Shown piece after piece: positions 52,184 through 61,707 of a stretch of DNA of 64,000 nucleotides. The stretch spans positions 1-64,000 of the forward strand of contig JAHELC010000009.1 in the NCBI GenBank assembly GCA_024644405.1, read 5' to 3'. The number at the start of each line of letters is the position of its first letter. Position 1 is the first letter of the stretch. This stretch comes from Nitrospinaceae bacterium (GTDB lineage: Bacteria; Nitrospinota; Nitrospinia; Nitrospinales; Nitrospinaceae). The notes under the pieces were generated by a model that worked only from the letters and a program-made list of their open reading frames with translations, was not told the DNA's origin and ran no database searches. A program made the position numbers and the translations under genes.

Positions 52184-52717
52184 GTGAAAAAATTCTGGAT
52201 CATATTTGGCTGGATCGCTGTAGGTATCTTTCTACAGTTCAAGTTCAACGTATTGTACGGCATTGTTTTCATGGAAAACCTAAATTTTCATGACCGGACC
52301 TACTATGTCAGTATCAAGATGTCTCCGACCGATGAGAGCCTGCGGGTATTGCAGGTCCATACCATGGTTCATCACTCCCTGGGTCCGGACTATTTCGCCA
52401 ACGTCTACATTCCCGAACAATACAAAGTGTTGAACAAAGAGCCCTACCTGGGCGCGGAGGCAGTGCCCGGATACAAAGCCTACAATATGGGCATGAAACG
52501 TAAATACCGGGATGTCCTGAGTACCGAAGACTTTATCATTGCCCCCATGGAAAAGGACATGGAAATTTCCTCCACTCCAATCCTGGTCGACTTTTTGAAC
52601 CTCAATCAAAGTCTCCACAAGGATGATACTTATCGACTGGCGACGACCAAACAGAACACGCGACTGGAAGGACCGGAGGTCGCCGAGGCTACCTATCCGC
52701 AACAACTGGATATGTAG
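52184..52717 (+). CDS. membrane-anchored protein, unknown
   Basis: A 177-residue protein with one N-terminal hydrophobic segment (about 5-26, FWIIFGWIAVGIFLQFKFNVLYG), then a soluble, presumably periplasmic domain without a recognised family. AGGGA lies seven bases before GTG 52184; TTG 52178 is an alternative start. It is followed by the DnaJ-like gene after nine bases, so they are probably cotranscribed. Its role is unknown. Confidence 0.65.
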   Translation: MKKFWIIFGWIAVGIFLQFKFNVLYGIVFMENLNFHDRTYYVSIKMSPTDESLRVLQVHTMVHHSLGPDYFANVYIPEQYKVLNKEPYLGAEAVPGYKAYNMGMKRKYRDVLSTEDFIIAPMEKDMEISSTPILVDFLNLNQSLHKDDTYRLATTKQNTRLEGPEVAEATYPQQLDM

Positions 52718-52726
52718 AGCATTGAG

Positions 52727-53572
52727 ATGAAAACCCACACCAAAGATTACTATCAGATATTGGGTGTCCCGGAAAAAGCCGCTGAAGATGTGATCAAAAA
52801 GGCCTATCGGCAACTGGCCCTGCAACACCACCCCGACCGCAATCCCAATGACCCTCAAAGCGAGGAACGATTTAAGGATATCACCGAAGCCTATGGTGTC
52901 CTCATGGATCCCACGAAGCGCAGGGAATACGATCACTTTCGAACCGGCCCGTTCACTGGAACCCGGGGAGAGCCTCAATTCCGCTACAGCCAGCAGGAGA
53001 TATTCGAAAACATGTTCCGCCAGGGTTTCGGCCGGGATATTTTCAACGACCTGAATACCGATTTCAAGAAATCCGGTTTCCGCACCGGACCGGACTTTTT
53101 CGGACCCATTTTTTTCGGCGCCGCCGGAGGGATCGGCAAATTCCTGCGAATGGTTCCCGGTCCTATCGGAAAAATAGGAACCGGCTTGTGGCTGTTGAGT
53201 TCCGTTGGGTCCTCCCTGTACGCCCTCAAAAAAAAGAAGCGCGCGGCTCAAGGGCCTCCGAAATCCCAAACTCAAGAAAAGCCTGCTCCCTCCATATCGC
53301 ATTCCATTAAAAACCTGTTCGCAAAACCTGGTAAGGGAGCATCCGGGAAACATGATCCCAATCTGTATTACAATATTTCCATAACACCGGACGAAGCGCA
53401 GTCGGGAGCCAAAAAACAGATTTCATATCAGGTCGGAGACAACGCAGAGAACCTTCAAGTCACCATCCCTCCCGGAATATCCTCCGGCAAAAAACTGCGC
53501 CTTCGTGAAAAAGGCTCAGTCGTCAATGAGCAACGCGGCGACCTGATCCTGACCGTTCAGGTTCAATCCTGA
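52727..53572 (+). CDS. DnaJ-like J-domain protein
   Basis: A 281-residue co-chaperone candidate. The J domain occupies residues 7-72 with intact HPD at 35-37 and KRREYDHFRTG at its end. A glycine/phenylalanine-poor central region with a hydrophobic stretch (FGAAGGIGKFLRMVPGPIG to WLLSSVGSSLYALKKKKR) follows, which may be a membrane-associated helix. The C-terminal part carries one DnaJ-C-like beta domain (LYYNISITPDEAQSGAKKQI). No cysteine-rich zinc domain is present. It would stimulate an Hsp70, but partner and site are not known. Confidence 0.88.
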   Translation: MKTHTKDYYQILGVPEKAAEDVIKKAYRQLALQHHPDRNPNDPQSEERFKDITEAYGVLMDPTKRREYDHFRTGPFTGTRGEPQFRYSQQEIFENMFRQGFGRDIFNDLNTDFKKSGFRTGPDFFGPIFFGAAGGIGKFLRMVPGPIGKIGTGLWLLSSVGSSLYALKKKKRAAQGPPKSQTQEKPAPSISHSIKNLFAKPGKGASGKHDPNLYYNISITPDEAQSGAKKQISYQVGDNAENLQVTIPPGISSGKKLRLREKGSVVNEQRGDLILTVQVQS

Positions 53573-53766
53573 CTCAACTCTCTCCACCGCTTAATTTCTG
53601 CAAACCAGTCCCGGAATTTTGGCATGATGAATGCAAAAATGGTTAATGCATGTGCAAAACCCATACGATATGCTAACCAGTGAAATCGATGGCTTTTAGA
53701 CCGGTCCTTGGGCATAATGCGAAGCCCGGCGGACGACAGGCAAACCTCCAATATTCAAAGTAATAG

Positions 53767-55059
53767 ATGAGATATAGTATTCTAAATACTCAATTCTTTA
53801 TGGTATCGATTGCCATTACTGTTTTAGCCGGTTTGGGTTCGCCGTCTCTTCTTTCCGCCCAGAACAAGAAGGACCGGCCCGTTCCCGTAGGAGTGGCCAA
53901 GGCCAGGGAGATCGCCACACATTCCTCGTTTGAGTATCCGGGGACGGTGCAGGCCTGGGCTACAACTCAACTGGCCTCCGAAGTGGACGGGCGCGTGGAC
54001 CAGCTGCTGTTCCAGGAGGGCCAATACGTGCGCAAGGGAACCCCACTGGTCAAACTCCGTATTGATCCCCTGGTCCTCCAGCGTGATTTGGCGAAGGCCG
54101 AGAAAAAACTGGTGGAAGCCCGGCTCGAGGAATTGAACACCGGTACTCGTCCCGAGACCATCGCCGCGGCCCAATCCGCCCTCGAACAATCCAAAGCCAA
54201 GGTACGGTTGGCTGACAACGAGCTCAAGCGAATCAAAAAACTGTACAAGGATGGGGTACTCAGTCTCGATGAATTTGACAAGGCCGATGCCGAGGCCCAG
54301 GCCGCGCGGGCGGAAGTGAATGAGAAGCAGTCCATGTTGAACGAGCTCGTTGCCGGCCCGCGCGCTGAAAAAATCAAGCAGGAAGAGGCCAACATCAAGG
54401 CCGCTGAGGCCCGTATCGAGATGATTCAGGACAATATCAACCGGGCGACGATCTTTGCCCCGTTTCACGGGTATATCGTTAAAAAAGAAACCGAAGTCGG
54501 CCAATGGCTGGAACAAGGGGATCCTGCCGTTTCCATGATCCGGGCCAGGCCTCTCAAGGTGGAAATCCATGTGCCGCAGTTCCAGTTCAACCGTATTGAA
54601 ATCGGCGCATCGGCCAAGGTCATTTTGGAATCCTATGAAACACGCGCGGGCCCTCAGAGTTTTCAGGGAAAAGTCATAGAGAAAATCCGATCCGGCGATC
54701 CGGTATCCCGCACCTTTCCGGTACGCATCAAGGTTACAAAAACAAAATCCCAACTGGCGCCGGGCATGCTGGTCCGGGTAGAATTAAAGCTCGGCAAGAA
54801 AAAAGACAAAACGCTGTTTGTGCCCAAAGACGCGATCGTCCGCAGTCCCAGGGAAACCGCGGTCTGGGTGGTCCGCGAAGACAAAGACAAAACGATGAAG
54901 GCACATAAAGTGACCGTGCAAACCGGGAGGCTGGAAAAAAGTATGATCGCTGTTCATTTCAAGGGCGCTAAAATCAAATCCGGAGATTGGGTGGTCGTGC
55001 AGGGCAACGAACGCCTGAAACCCAATTCCAAAGTAAACATTATCAAAAAAATCCATTAG
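53767..55059 (+). CDS. RND efflux periplasmic adaptor (HlyD/MFP family)
   Basis: A 430-residue membrane-fusion protein. The N-terminal export signal probably ends near LSA/QN (about residue 31), without an evident lipobox. The barrel-sandwich starts at PGTVQAWATTQLASEVDGRVDQLLFQEGQYVRKGTPL, and a long helical hairpin follows (about 110-225, ERLxxxAxxA-like heptads). It ends with a beta-barrel region, GQWLEQGDPAVSMIR and the PVRIKVTK segment. It pairs with the permease gene, ten bases downstream. No outer-membrane channel gene is adjacent. Confidence 0.92.
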   Translation: MRYSILNTQFFMVSIAITVLAGLGSPSLLSAQNKKDRPVPVGVAKAREIATHSSFEYPGTVQAWATTQLASEVDGRVDQLLFQEGQYVRKGTPLVKLRIDPLVLQRDLAKAEKKLVEARLEELNTGTRPETIAAAQSALEQSKAKVRLADNELKRIKKLYKDGVLSLDEFDKADAEAQAARAEVNEKQSMLNELVAGPRAEKIKQEEANIKAAEARIEMIQDNINRATIFAPFHGYIVKKETEVGQWLEQGDPAVSMIRARPLKVEIHVPQFQFNRIEIGASAKVILESYETRAGPQSFQGKVIEKIRSGDPVSRTFPVRIKVTKTKSQLAPGMLVRVELKLGKKKDKTLFVPKDAIVRSPRETAVWVVREDKDKTMKAHKVTVQTGRLEKSMIAVHFKGAKIKSGDWVVVQGNERLKPNSKVNIIKKIH

Positions 55060-55068
55060 AGCCGTCTC

Positions 55069-58000
55069 ATGAAACTGGTTGAACAATCCCTCAAATACGG
55101 TGTCACCGTTGCGGTGGGGGTGATCCTGATCCTCATGTTCGGCATCATGGCCCTGCTCCGCATCCCCGTCCAACTCACCCCCGAAATCAGCCAGCCGGAA
55201 CTGAGCATCCGCACCACCTGGCCGGGCGCCAGCCCGGAGGAAATCGAACGGGAAGTCGTCGACGAACAGGAACAGCATCTGAAATCCATCATTGGCCTGG
55301 TGGAAATGGAAAGTACATCCAAGACCGGTCTTGGGGAAATCTATCTGGAGTTTCAGGTGGGCACCGATCTGCAGGACGCGCTGGTCCGCACCGCAAATGC
55401 CCTCAACCAAGTGCCGACCTATCCCGAGGATGCGGATGAGCCCATCATTAAAACCGTCAATATATCGGATCGCCCAATCGGCTGGTTCGTCCTGTCACCG
55501 CTTCCGGGCAAGGAAGACGAGATCAACGTCTACCATTACCGGGATTTCGCGGAAGATTTCATCAAAGCCCGGTTTGAGCGGATACCCGGTGTGTCCGACA
55601 GTTCGGTCTATGGCGGCAGTCCGCTGGAGTTGCAGGTCATCTTCGACCCGCATGCACTGGCGGAACGGGGCATCAGTATTTTTCAACTGCGGGAGGCATT
55701 GCGCGACCAGAACCGGAACGTGAGCGGCGGCGATTTCGACGAGGGCAAACGGCGGTACATCATTCGCACCACCGGGGAATTCAAAAGTCCGGAAGATGTT
55801 GAGCAAACCATCATCACCCACATCAACCGGCGCCCCGTTTACGTCAAAGACGTAGCAGAAGTTAAGGTCGATTATGATGAGCTGCGGGACTACGTCCGGC
55901 ACAATGGCTTGCCGGGAATCGCTGTCAACACCCGCCGGGAAATCGGCTCCAACATCATTGAGGTGATGAAAGAAATCAAAACCGTCGTCGCTGACATGAA
56001 TGAAAACCTCCTCAATCCGATGGGCCTTCACCTCGCGCAGACGGCGGACAAGACCGAGTACATTTCACGTTCCATCGACATGGTGACTTTCAACCTGATC
56101 ATAGGCGGAACCATGGCCATTGTGATTCTGCTGCTATTTCTGCGAAGCTTTTACAGCACGCTGGTCATCGCCCTGGCTATTCCTATCAGTGTTATCGGTT
56201 CGTTTTTAATCATCACGCTCATGGGGCGAACGATCAATGTCATCATGTTGGCGGGCATGGCGTTTGCGGTGGGCATGGTGGTGGATGCTTCCATCATCGT
56301 TTTGGAAAATATTTATCGCCACCGGCAAATGGGCAAGGATACCCGTACCGCCGCTTTTGACGGAGCCCGCGAAGTCTGGGGCGCCATTTTTGCCAGCACC
56401 CTGACCACTCTGGCTGTGTTCATTCCCGTTCTGTTCATCGAAGAGGAAGTCGGACAACTGTTCCAGGACATTGCCGTTGCCATCAGCTCGGCGGTGACCC
56501 TCTCGATGATCGTCAGTATCCTCGTCATACCCGCCCTGGCTCGAAAACTGTTGAACTATGAAGAAGTGCATCCCACATCGAGCGGCATACTCAAAACCGT
56601 ATTCCGAAATGTATTTGGGCTGGTGCCCCTGGCGGCCGGGTTCAACCGGACTGTGGTCGGGGGATTGAAATGGGTGTTTCAGTTTCCATTTATCCAAAGC
56701 GCACTCATTTTGATCCTGACTCTTGTCCCCTTGTACGGAGCGTGGCTGCTGATCCCGAAAACAGAATACCTGCCGGAGGGAGATCAGAACGTGATCATCG
56801 GTATGATGATTCCGCCACAGGGCTATAACATCGACGAGATGCACCGCATCGGCAACGAAATGGAGGAAAATTACCGCGCGTACTGGGAAGCCGAGGCGGG
56901 AAGCCCCGAAGAGAAAAAACTGCAGGGTCCGGCGGTTCGAAATTTCCTGTTTATCGGCAGCCGCGGACGCCTGTTCACCATCGTGAAAGCCAAAGATCCG
57001 GAACGCGCACCGGAATTGATTCCGGTTCTGGAGAAAGAATTGAAGAAAGTCCCCGGGATGATCGCCATCACCCGCCAGTTGTCTTTGTTCTCCAGCGCGT
57101 TCAGCGGATCGCGCGGCATTGAAATGAATATCATGGGACCGGACCTGGTTAAAATCACCGAGATCGCCCGCAACTCTTTTTTCAAACTCAAAGAGATCAT
57201 GCCGGGTTCGAAAGTCCGTCCCATACCCGGAATCGAACTGGGGCAACCGCAGATCCGGATACAGCCGCGATGGCAGTCGGTCGCCGAACTGGATATGGAT
57301 GTGTTTGAACTGGGGTACTCGGTGGCGGCGCTGGTGGACGGGGTATACGCGGATGAGGTTTTCCTCAATCCTGATAAAGTCCGGGTACCCTACATGCCGC
57401 GCGAGGGCATCGATCTCATCCTGCAGAGCCGGGAGCAGGATGTTACGCGGACGCAGGATATTCCCGAAATGATTCTTTACACCCAGAAAGGCCGGGCGGT
57501 GCCTTTGATCAATATCGCGGAGATGACCGAAACGGTGAGCTCCGAAGAAATCAGGCATTTCGAGCGCAAACGGTCGGTAACACTGGAGATCAGCCCGCCC
57601 AACCATATGGCGCTGGAAGAAGGCATTGATCTGGTCAAAAATCAGATTATCCAACCTTTGAAGGACGACGGCACTCTTTCCGGCGAGTATTCCATCAACC
57701 TGACGGGCAACGCGGACAAGCTGGAGAAAACCCGCGACGCCATGGCGGACAACTTCATTCTGGCGATCATCATCACTTACCTGCTACTGGCGGTACTCTT
57801 CCAGCACTGGGGATTCCCGTTGATCATCATGCTGAGCGTACCGATGGCGGCGGTCGGGGGAGTGGTCGGCCTGTGGGCTCTGAACCTTTATGTCACCCAA
57901 CCGCTGGACGTGTTGACCATGCTGGGTTTTATCATCCTGATCGGAGTGGTGGTGAACAACGCCATTTTGATTATCTACCAGACCCTGCTTCACATCAGGG

Positions 58001-58341
58001 AAGAGGGAATGTTTTACCGTGACGCCATCCTGGAAAGCGTGCGCAACCGCATTCGACCGATTTTCATGAGCACGTTCACCAGCATCTTCGGCCTCATGCC
58101 GCTGGTGGTCATTCCCGGCGCGGGCAGTGAAATCTACCGTGGTATCGGCGTGGTCATTTTGTCGGGGCTGTTTTTCAGCACGATCTTTACGCTTCTGCTC
58201 ATTCCCTGCCTGATGAACCTGAGCTTCGGAATGCGAGCCGGACCCAGCGCGCCGATTCCCCCCACCCCATCACGAAGCCAACCACCCGTCTCCGCCCCGG
58301 AAGACGCAAAAATCCTGACGCGGAACCCGAGGACTTTATGA
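55069..58341 (+). CDS. RND efflux permease, AcrB-type, noncanonical proton relay
   Basis: Inner-membrane antiporter of 1090 residues with the twelve-helix RND plan and two large periplasmic domains. RND marks include the N-terminal ISQPELSIRTTWPGASPEEIE and the late MLGFIILIGVVVNNAILIIYQ. In the fourth helix the usual pair of aspartates reads D406-A407 (GMVVDASIIVLENIY), and the lysine of helix ten reads N963 (GVVVNNAIL). The proton path therefore differs from AcrB. ATG 55069 follows the adaptor gene by nine bases, and the downstream gene overlaps by four. Confidence 0.9.
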   Translation: MKLVEQSLKYGVTVAVGVILILMFGIMALLRIPVQLTPEISQPELSIRTTWPGASPEEIEREVVDEQEQHLKSIIGLVEMESTSKTGLGEIYLEFQVGTDLQDALVRTANALNQVPTYPEDADEPIIKTVNISDRPIGWFVLSPLPGKEDEINVYHYRDFAEDFIKARFERIPGVSDSSVYGGSPLELQVIFDPHALAERGISIFQLREALRDQNRNVSGGDFDEGKRRYIIRTTGEFKSPEDVEQTIITHINRRPVYVKDVAEVKVDYDELRDYVRHNGLPGIAVNTRREIGSNIIEVMKEIKTVVADMNENLLNPMGLHLAQTADKTEYISRSIDMVTFNLIIGGTMAIVILLLFLRSFYSTLVIALAIPISVIGSFLIITLMGRTINVIMLAGMAFAVGMVVDASIIVLENIYRHRQMGKDTRTAAFDGAREVWGAIFASTLTTLAVFIPVLFIEEEVGQLFQDIAVAISSAVTLSMIVSILVIPALARKLLNYEEVHPTSSGILKTVFRNVFGLVPLAAGFNRTVVGGLKWVFQFPFIQSALILILTLVPLYGAWLLIPKTEYLPEGDQNVIIGMMIPPQGYNIDEMHRIGNEMEENYRAYWEAEAGSPEEKKLQGPAVRNFLFIGSRGRLFTIVKAKDPERAPELIPVLEKELKKVPGMIAITRQLSLFSSAFSGSRGIEMNIMGPDLVKITEIARNSFFKLKEIMPGSKVRPIPGIELGQPQIRIQPRWQSVAELDMDVFELGYSVAALVDGVYADEVFLNPDKVRVPYMPREGIDLILQSREQDVTRTQDIPEMILYTQKGRAVPLINIAEMTETVSSEEIRHFERKRSVTLEISPPNHMALEEGIDLVKNQIIQPLKDDGTLSGEYSINLTGNADKLEKTRDAMADNFILAIIITYLLLAVLFQHWGFPLIIMLSVPMAAVGGVVGLWALNLYVTQPLDVLTMLGFIILIGVVVNNAILIIYQTLLHIREEGMFYRDAILESVRNRIRPIFMSTFTSIFGLMPLVVIPGAGSEIYRGIGVVILSGLFFSTIFTLLLIPCLMNLSFGMRAGPSAPIPPTPSRSQPPVSAPEDAKILTRNPRTL

Positions 58342-59036
58342 CGGATAAAAGTCAGGTTCTCAGTTACTGGCAAAAATTTTTCGCGGATCTATTCATCGGC
58401 ACCTTTGTGAACCTGCTGCTGTTCGGTGTCGTGGGTTTCGTTGTGGGAATGATCGGTACTTATTCATTGAAAGAAATCTATATTGGGTCCACCGACTGGA
58501 GCGGCTGGTTGCAATGGTTGGCTGTGATCACCGCCCTTCTCTGGTACGGCCTGTGGGGACCGGTCCATGGCGTCATTGCCAGCATCATCGAAACGGCGCG
58601 CGGCAAGTTTCGTCAAATGGTGGGCGGCCTGCATGACTTGATGGACCTTCTGGTGAGCGGGGTGCTGTCCCACTACCCGAACGTCAATAAAAGCATTCCC
58701 AGAGAAGAGTTGGCGCGCAAGTTTGACGAGATCGGTAAAAAATTTCTCGATGAGCTCAAACTCAAGGGCGGTCCGATCAATTGGATGAAGGGATTGTTCT
58801 TCAAGGCGCTTTTGAAAGTCCTCAAATTCATCTTCCTCGACGACGTCATGGAGGAATTGAACAAAAAGGGTAAAGATCATCTGGACCGGGCGGACATTGA
58901 AAGCGCAGTGAGGCGGGTCGGGGCCGAATTTGTCATCTCCACTTTAACCGACCAAATGCTTATTCTGCAAGGCCTGAACGTTCTTGCACTCACCCTCACC
59001 TTCGGCCTGCCCTTCTTCCTGTTCTGGTCTTTTTAA
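58338..59036 (+). CDS. membrane protein coupled to the RND pump, unknown
   Basis: A 232-residue protein with hydrophobic helices near 21-43, 58-75 and 210-231, and a soluble helical middle part (about 85-200, charged, KKFLDELKLKGGPINWMK). No family is recognised. Its ATG overlaps the permease stop by four bases (ATGA), so it is cotranslated and is probably an accessory subunit. Its C-terminal helix and absence of a signal peptide fit an inner-membrane protein. Confidence 0.68.
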   Translation: MTDKSQVLSYWQKFFADLFIGTFVNLLLFGVVGFVVGMIGTYSLKEIYIGSTDWSGWLQWLAVITALLWYGLWGPVHGVIASIIETARGKFRQMVGGLHDLMDLLVSGVLSHYPNVNKSIPREELARKFDEIGKKFLDELKLKGGPINWMKGLFFKALLKVLKFIFLDDVMEELNKKGKDHLDRADIESAVRRVGAEFVISTLTDQMLILQGLNVLALTLTFGLPFFLFWSF

Positions 59037-59117
59037 CTTCCCGCAAGTTTCCCATCCCTCTTCAAAAGGTCGATATTGATTGATAGAATGTGGCTTAGAA
59101 CTATAATTTAAAGAAAA

Positions 59118-59145
59118 AACCCCGGAGCATTGCTGCTCCGGGGTT
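59118..59145 (-). terminator. intrinsic terminator, strong for the minus-strand gene
   Basis: CCCCGGAGCA (59120-59129) pairs with TGCTCCGGGG (59134-59143) around a four-base loop. A run of six T residues on the minus strand (AAAAAA at 59114-59119) follows for the 59171-61051 gene. On the plus strand only TT-C-T follows, so it is weak in that direction. Confidence 0.85.
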
Positions 59146-59170
59146 CTCGTTTCAAGAGGTCGCACGAACA

Positions 59171-61051
59171 TTATGGATAAACGACCGCACAAGGTGACGA
59201 CGGGACAAAGGCCACGGCATCATTGTTATTGAACATATCGAGCGTGGTTTTGATCGCGGTCTGTGCCGCCGCATCGGTACCTAGCCAAGCGACAATCGCG
59301 GCGTCGATGAGACTCTGTGCAGACACAAAACTTCCGTCGGGAAGCTGGATGAGAGCATCGGGTCCATCGAGGGCATGCCGCGTGTTGAATATAAATGCCA
59401 GGAGCTGTTGCGCGAGTTGTTCGCGAGGATCACCACCGGCGTTGGGGTCCACAAGAAATTGTGACACTTCCGCCTTCGGCGATCCTTCGGGGGCGACCAG
59501 ATCGCCCCACGAGCCGTGGGCGGCGGCGACCAAAGTACCATCCTGGAACATACCATCGAACGGCTCATCGCCATCATCGAAGTAGCTGGACGGCGAAACA
59601 TACGGCGCCAGTGTATTCACATAATCGATATCTTCCTGTGTGAGTACATCCAATCCGTTCTTGTTATGCCAGAAACCCTTGGTTCCGAAATCGGCAGTAT
59701 CCGTACACACGTTGGTGAACGCGCTGTTCACCAGAGTGCCTTGGAGAACCCCACCGGACAAACTGGATTCGATAGTAACCGATTCGGACGTCGGTCCGGT
59801 CGCAACCCAGCCGCCGGTGGTCGGAAGCACTTCTGTCACCGTGTAGGTCCCGGGCAGTAAACCAGAGAAAGTGGCACACCCATCCGCTCCCGTTAACTTC
59901 TCATCCAACAAACCGTCTGAGTCACTGAGCTGGATTTTCCAACCGGGAATACCAGGCTCATCCGCATCTGCGACTCCGTCGCCGTTGCGGTCAAAGATTT
60001 TGCATGCCTTCACGGCGCCCAGACCGACGTTACCATACACGACCAGATGGGTTTCGCCGGAATCGCCGGCAACAGTCACCAGAACGGTCGGGTTGGCAGT
60101 CGGAATTAACGACAACTGCACTCCGTCAAGCTCTGACATCGTCTGCAGGGTGCCTGCAGGGGTTTCCTCCACGACAGTGTAAACCCCTGCCTCGGCGGAG
60201 AGTATGGGACCGGTCCCACCGTCTGCCTGGGTGAATACCGTGGTCGTGATATTAAGCGTGTCGGTAACATCCATCGCCCAACCGCCGATTCCTTCCTCGG
60301 TAGCAGTATCCCAAACGCCGTCGAAATTCCGGTCATGGAATTTGAAAATCGTAAGAAAGGGCGGCTCGAACGGCCTGCCTTTTTTATCAACCTTGTAGTT
60401 GTCGGTCTTCGACCATGAGGGTATAAAACCGTGAACGTTGGCCGGCTGCCAATTCTCACCATTCACATTAAAGGGACCACTTGTACCATCTGCCGGTCTG
60501 GAAGTCGGATCTCCTGCAAAGTTCTCCACCGGCGTCATCCATACCTTATACACACCGCCGGGATTCGGGGTGTCATCATAGGGAAACAGTTGAACGGTTA
60601 TGGCGCCCAGTTCACTATGATCGATATCAATCCCCTGAGCATGTTGACAGGGTACAGACTTCCATTTACCTTGCTGTTTCACATGATTCGTTCCGGAATA
60701 AACAATATCGATCACACCGTTAGCGTTCACATGAACACTGCGGCACGAGATATGGTCAGTGGACAGCAAATCCTTTCCGCTTGGATCAGTAACCTGGAAG
60801 TAATAGTCCCCTTCAGGCAGACCTGCCGCCGAGGCCGGAGCGTTTGGTCCCGGACCCCCGTCGAGATAGACATCTTCTTTGAATTCATATTTGGTGTTGC
60901 CGTTGACAACGTCTCCATCGACCGTGGTTGTAAATATGGCTCCGGAAAGCGGACCCGCCATCGCGGCACCCGTGGATATAAAGACTATTACAAAGGCGAC
61001 AGCAAAAATACAACTTGCTCTACCCAAGAAATATCCCTTCAAAGATTTCAT
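59171..61051 (-). CDS. secreted SdrD-B-like protein
   Basis: A 626-residue exported protein with a cleavable signal (about 1-32, ending AMA). Two SdrD-B-like, calcium-type repeats are visible: FHDRNFDGVWDTATEEGIGGW and KIFDRNGDGVADADEPGIPGW, each followed by a threonine-rich beta-strand segment such as SLPGTYTVTEVLPTTGG. A C-terminal part begins with TKGFWHNKNGLDVLTQEDIDYVNTL, a recurrent extension in secreted bacterial proteins. AGGAGGAAACATG gives a very good start. A terminator follows. It is likely a surface or extracellular structural or adhesive protein; the ligand is unknown. Confidence 0.85.
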   Translation of the reverse strand: MKSLKGYFLGRASCIFAVAFVIVFISTGAAMAGPLSGAIFTTTVDGDVVNGNTKYEFKEDVYLDGGPGPNAPASAAGLPEGDYYFQVTDPSGKDLLSTDHISCRSVHVNANGVIDIVYSGTNHVKQQGKWKSVPCQHAQGIDIDHSELGAITVQLFPYDDTPNPGGVYKVWMTPVENFAGDPTSRPADGTSGPFNVNGENWQPANVHGFIPSWSKTDNYKVDKKGRPFEPPFLTIFKFHDRNFDGVWDTATEEGIGGWAMDVTDTLNITTTVFTQADGGTGPILSAEAGVYTVVEETPAGTLQTMSELDGVQLSLIPTANPTVLVTVAGDSGETHLVVYGNVGLGAVKACKIFDRNGDGVADADEPGIPGWKIQLSDSDGLLDEKLTGADGCATFSGLLPGTYTVTEVLPTTGGWVATGPTSESVTIESSLSGGVLQGTLVNSAFTNVCTDTADFGTKGFWHNKNGLDVLTQEDIDYVNTLAPYVSPSSYFDDGDEPFDGMFQDGTLVAAAHGSWGDLVAPEGSPKAEVSQFLVDPNAGGDPREQLAQQLLAFIFNTRHALDGPDALIQLPDGSFVSAQSLIDAAIVAWLGTDAAAQTAIKTTLDMFNNNDAVAFVPSSPCAVVYP

Positions 61052-61707
61052 GTTTCCTCCTCATGACTTAAGTGTGAACAGCTAACAACAGCTCGCCCCT
61101 CCCTCAAACAAAGCAAACTGATTGAATAACGCCTTTTTAAAACTTATAATTACACTATCAAATGTAGATGTAATTCTATTAATCAGAGAAATAGTATAAG
61201 AAACTAGACACCCGTCAACCCCTAAAAAGGGTATTTTCAGTAGTTTTCGACAAAATACCCCGGATTACCCCCAAAAAAACCAATTTAAATTAGAGCCTTT
61301 ATTGGCGCTTATTCTTTATTAAACATCAGTTACAAGGGACTTAGACGCAGCTCAAGGTTTGTGGCAGGAAAACAGGCAAGGAGAAAAATTATATATCGGA
61401 AAACCTATGATTTCAGGGGTGTTAGACATCGCCATGTGGCAACGGTTGATTTTTAATTCAAGAGTAAAATTGGTGGCCGAACTTATTTCAAGGATCAATG
61501 ATGCGGGAAGGAAAAGTTTACTTCGATTATAAAAACCAAATCCACTCAAGAGGTATCAATAGAAGTAGTCGTCCGCCCATCACCAGCCTGAACTTACTCG
61601 TTAATTCCATACTAAACAGGCTGAGGTATCAACAGCAAGGCCAACAAGCTAAGCCCTCACCTTTTCATAGATATTAAGAGTTTTTTTACCAACGGGTGGA
61701 GTTTACT
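61052..61707. other. 656-base AT-rich intergenic region
   Basis: No convincing gene. It should hold the promoter of the 59171-61051 gene near 61060-61210 and the downstream end of the radical SAM gene. On the plus strand an open frame of about 65 codons ends at the TAA at 61531 with an in-frame ATG at 61406 (about 41 codons, MISGVLDIAMWQRLIF), but no homology, no strong ribosome-binding site and no paired gene support it. Confidence 0.45.

Noticed and set aside
52280-53353. Minus-strand open frame of 357 codons opposite 52184-53572
   Set aside because: It overlaps two plus-strand genes, one with an unmistakable J-domain, and its product resembles no protein family.
53563-53751. Minus-strand 62-codon frame between the DnaJ-like and adaptor genes
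   Set aside because: Overlaps the DnaJ-like gene end slightly, has no ribosome-binding site and no recognisable features. The gap is under 200 bases and most likely holds the adaptor promoter.
56206-57654. Long minus-strand open frame of about 482 codons inside the RND permease gene
   Set aside because: It lies wholly opposite a well-supported RND permease in GC-rich coding sequence, has no domain or start signal, and is rich in H/R/D/Q as expected for a shadow of such a gene.
61352-61549. Minus-strand 65-codon frame in the 61052-61707 gap
   Set aside because: No ribosome-binding site, no homology recognised and no operon partner. A competing frame of similar length on the plus strand shows this is chance openness in AT-rich DNA.
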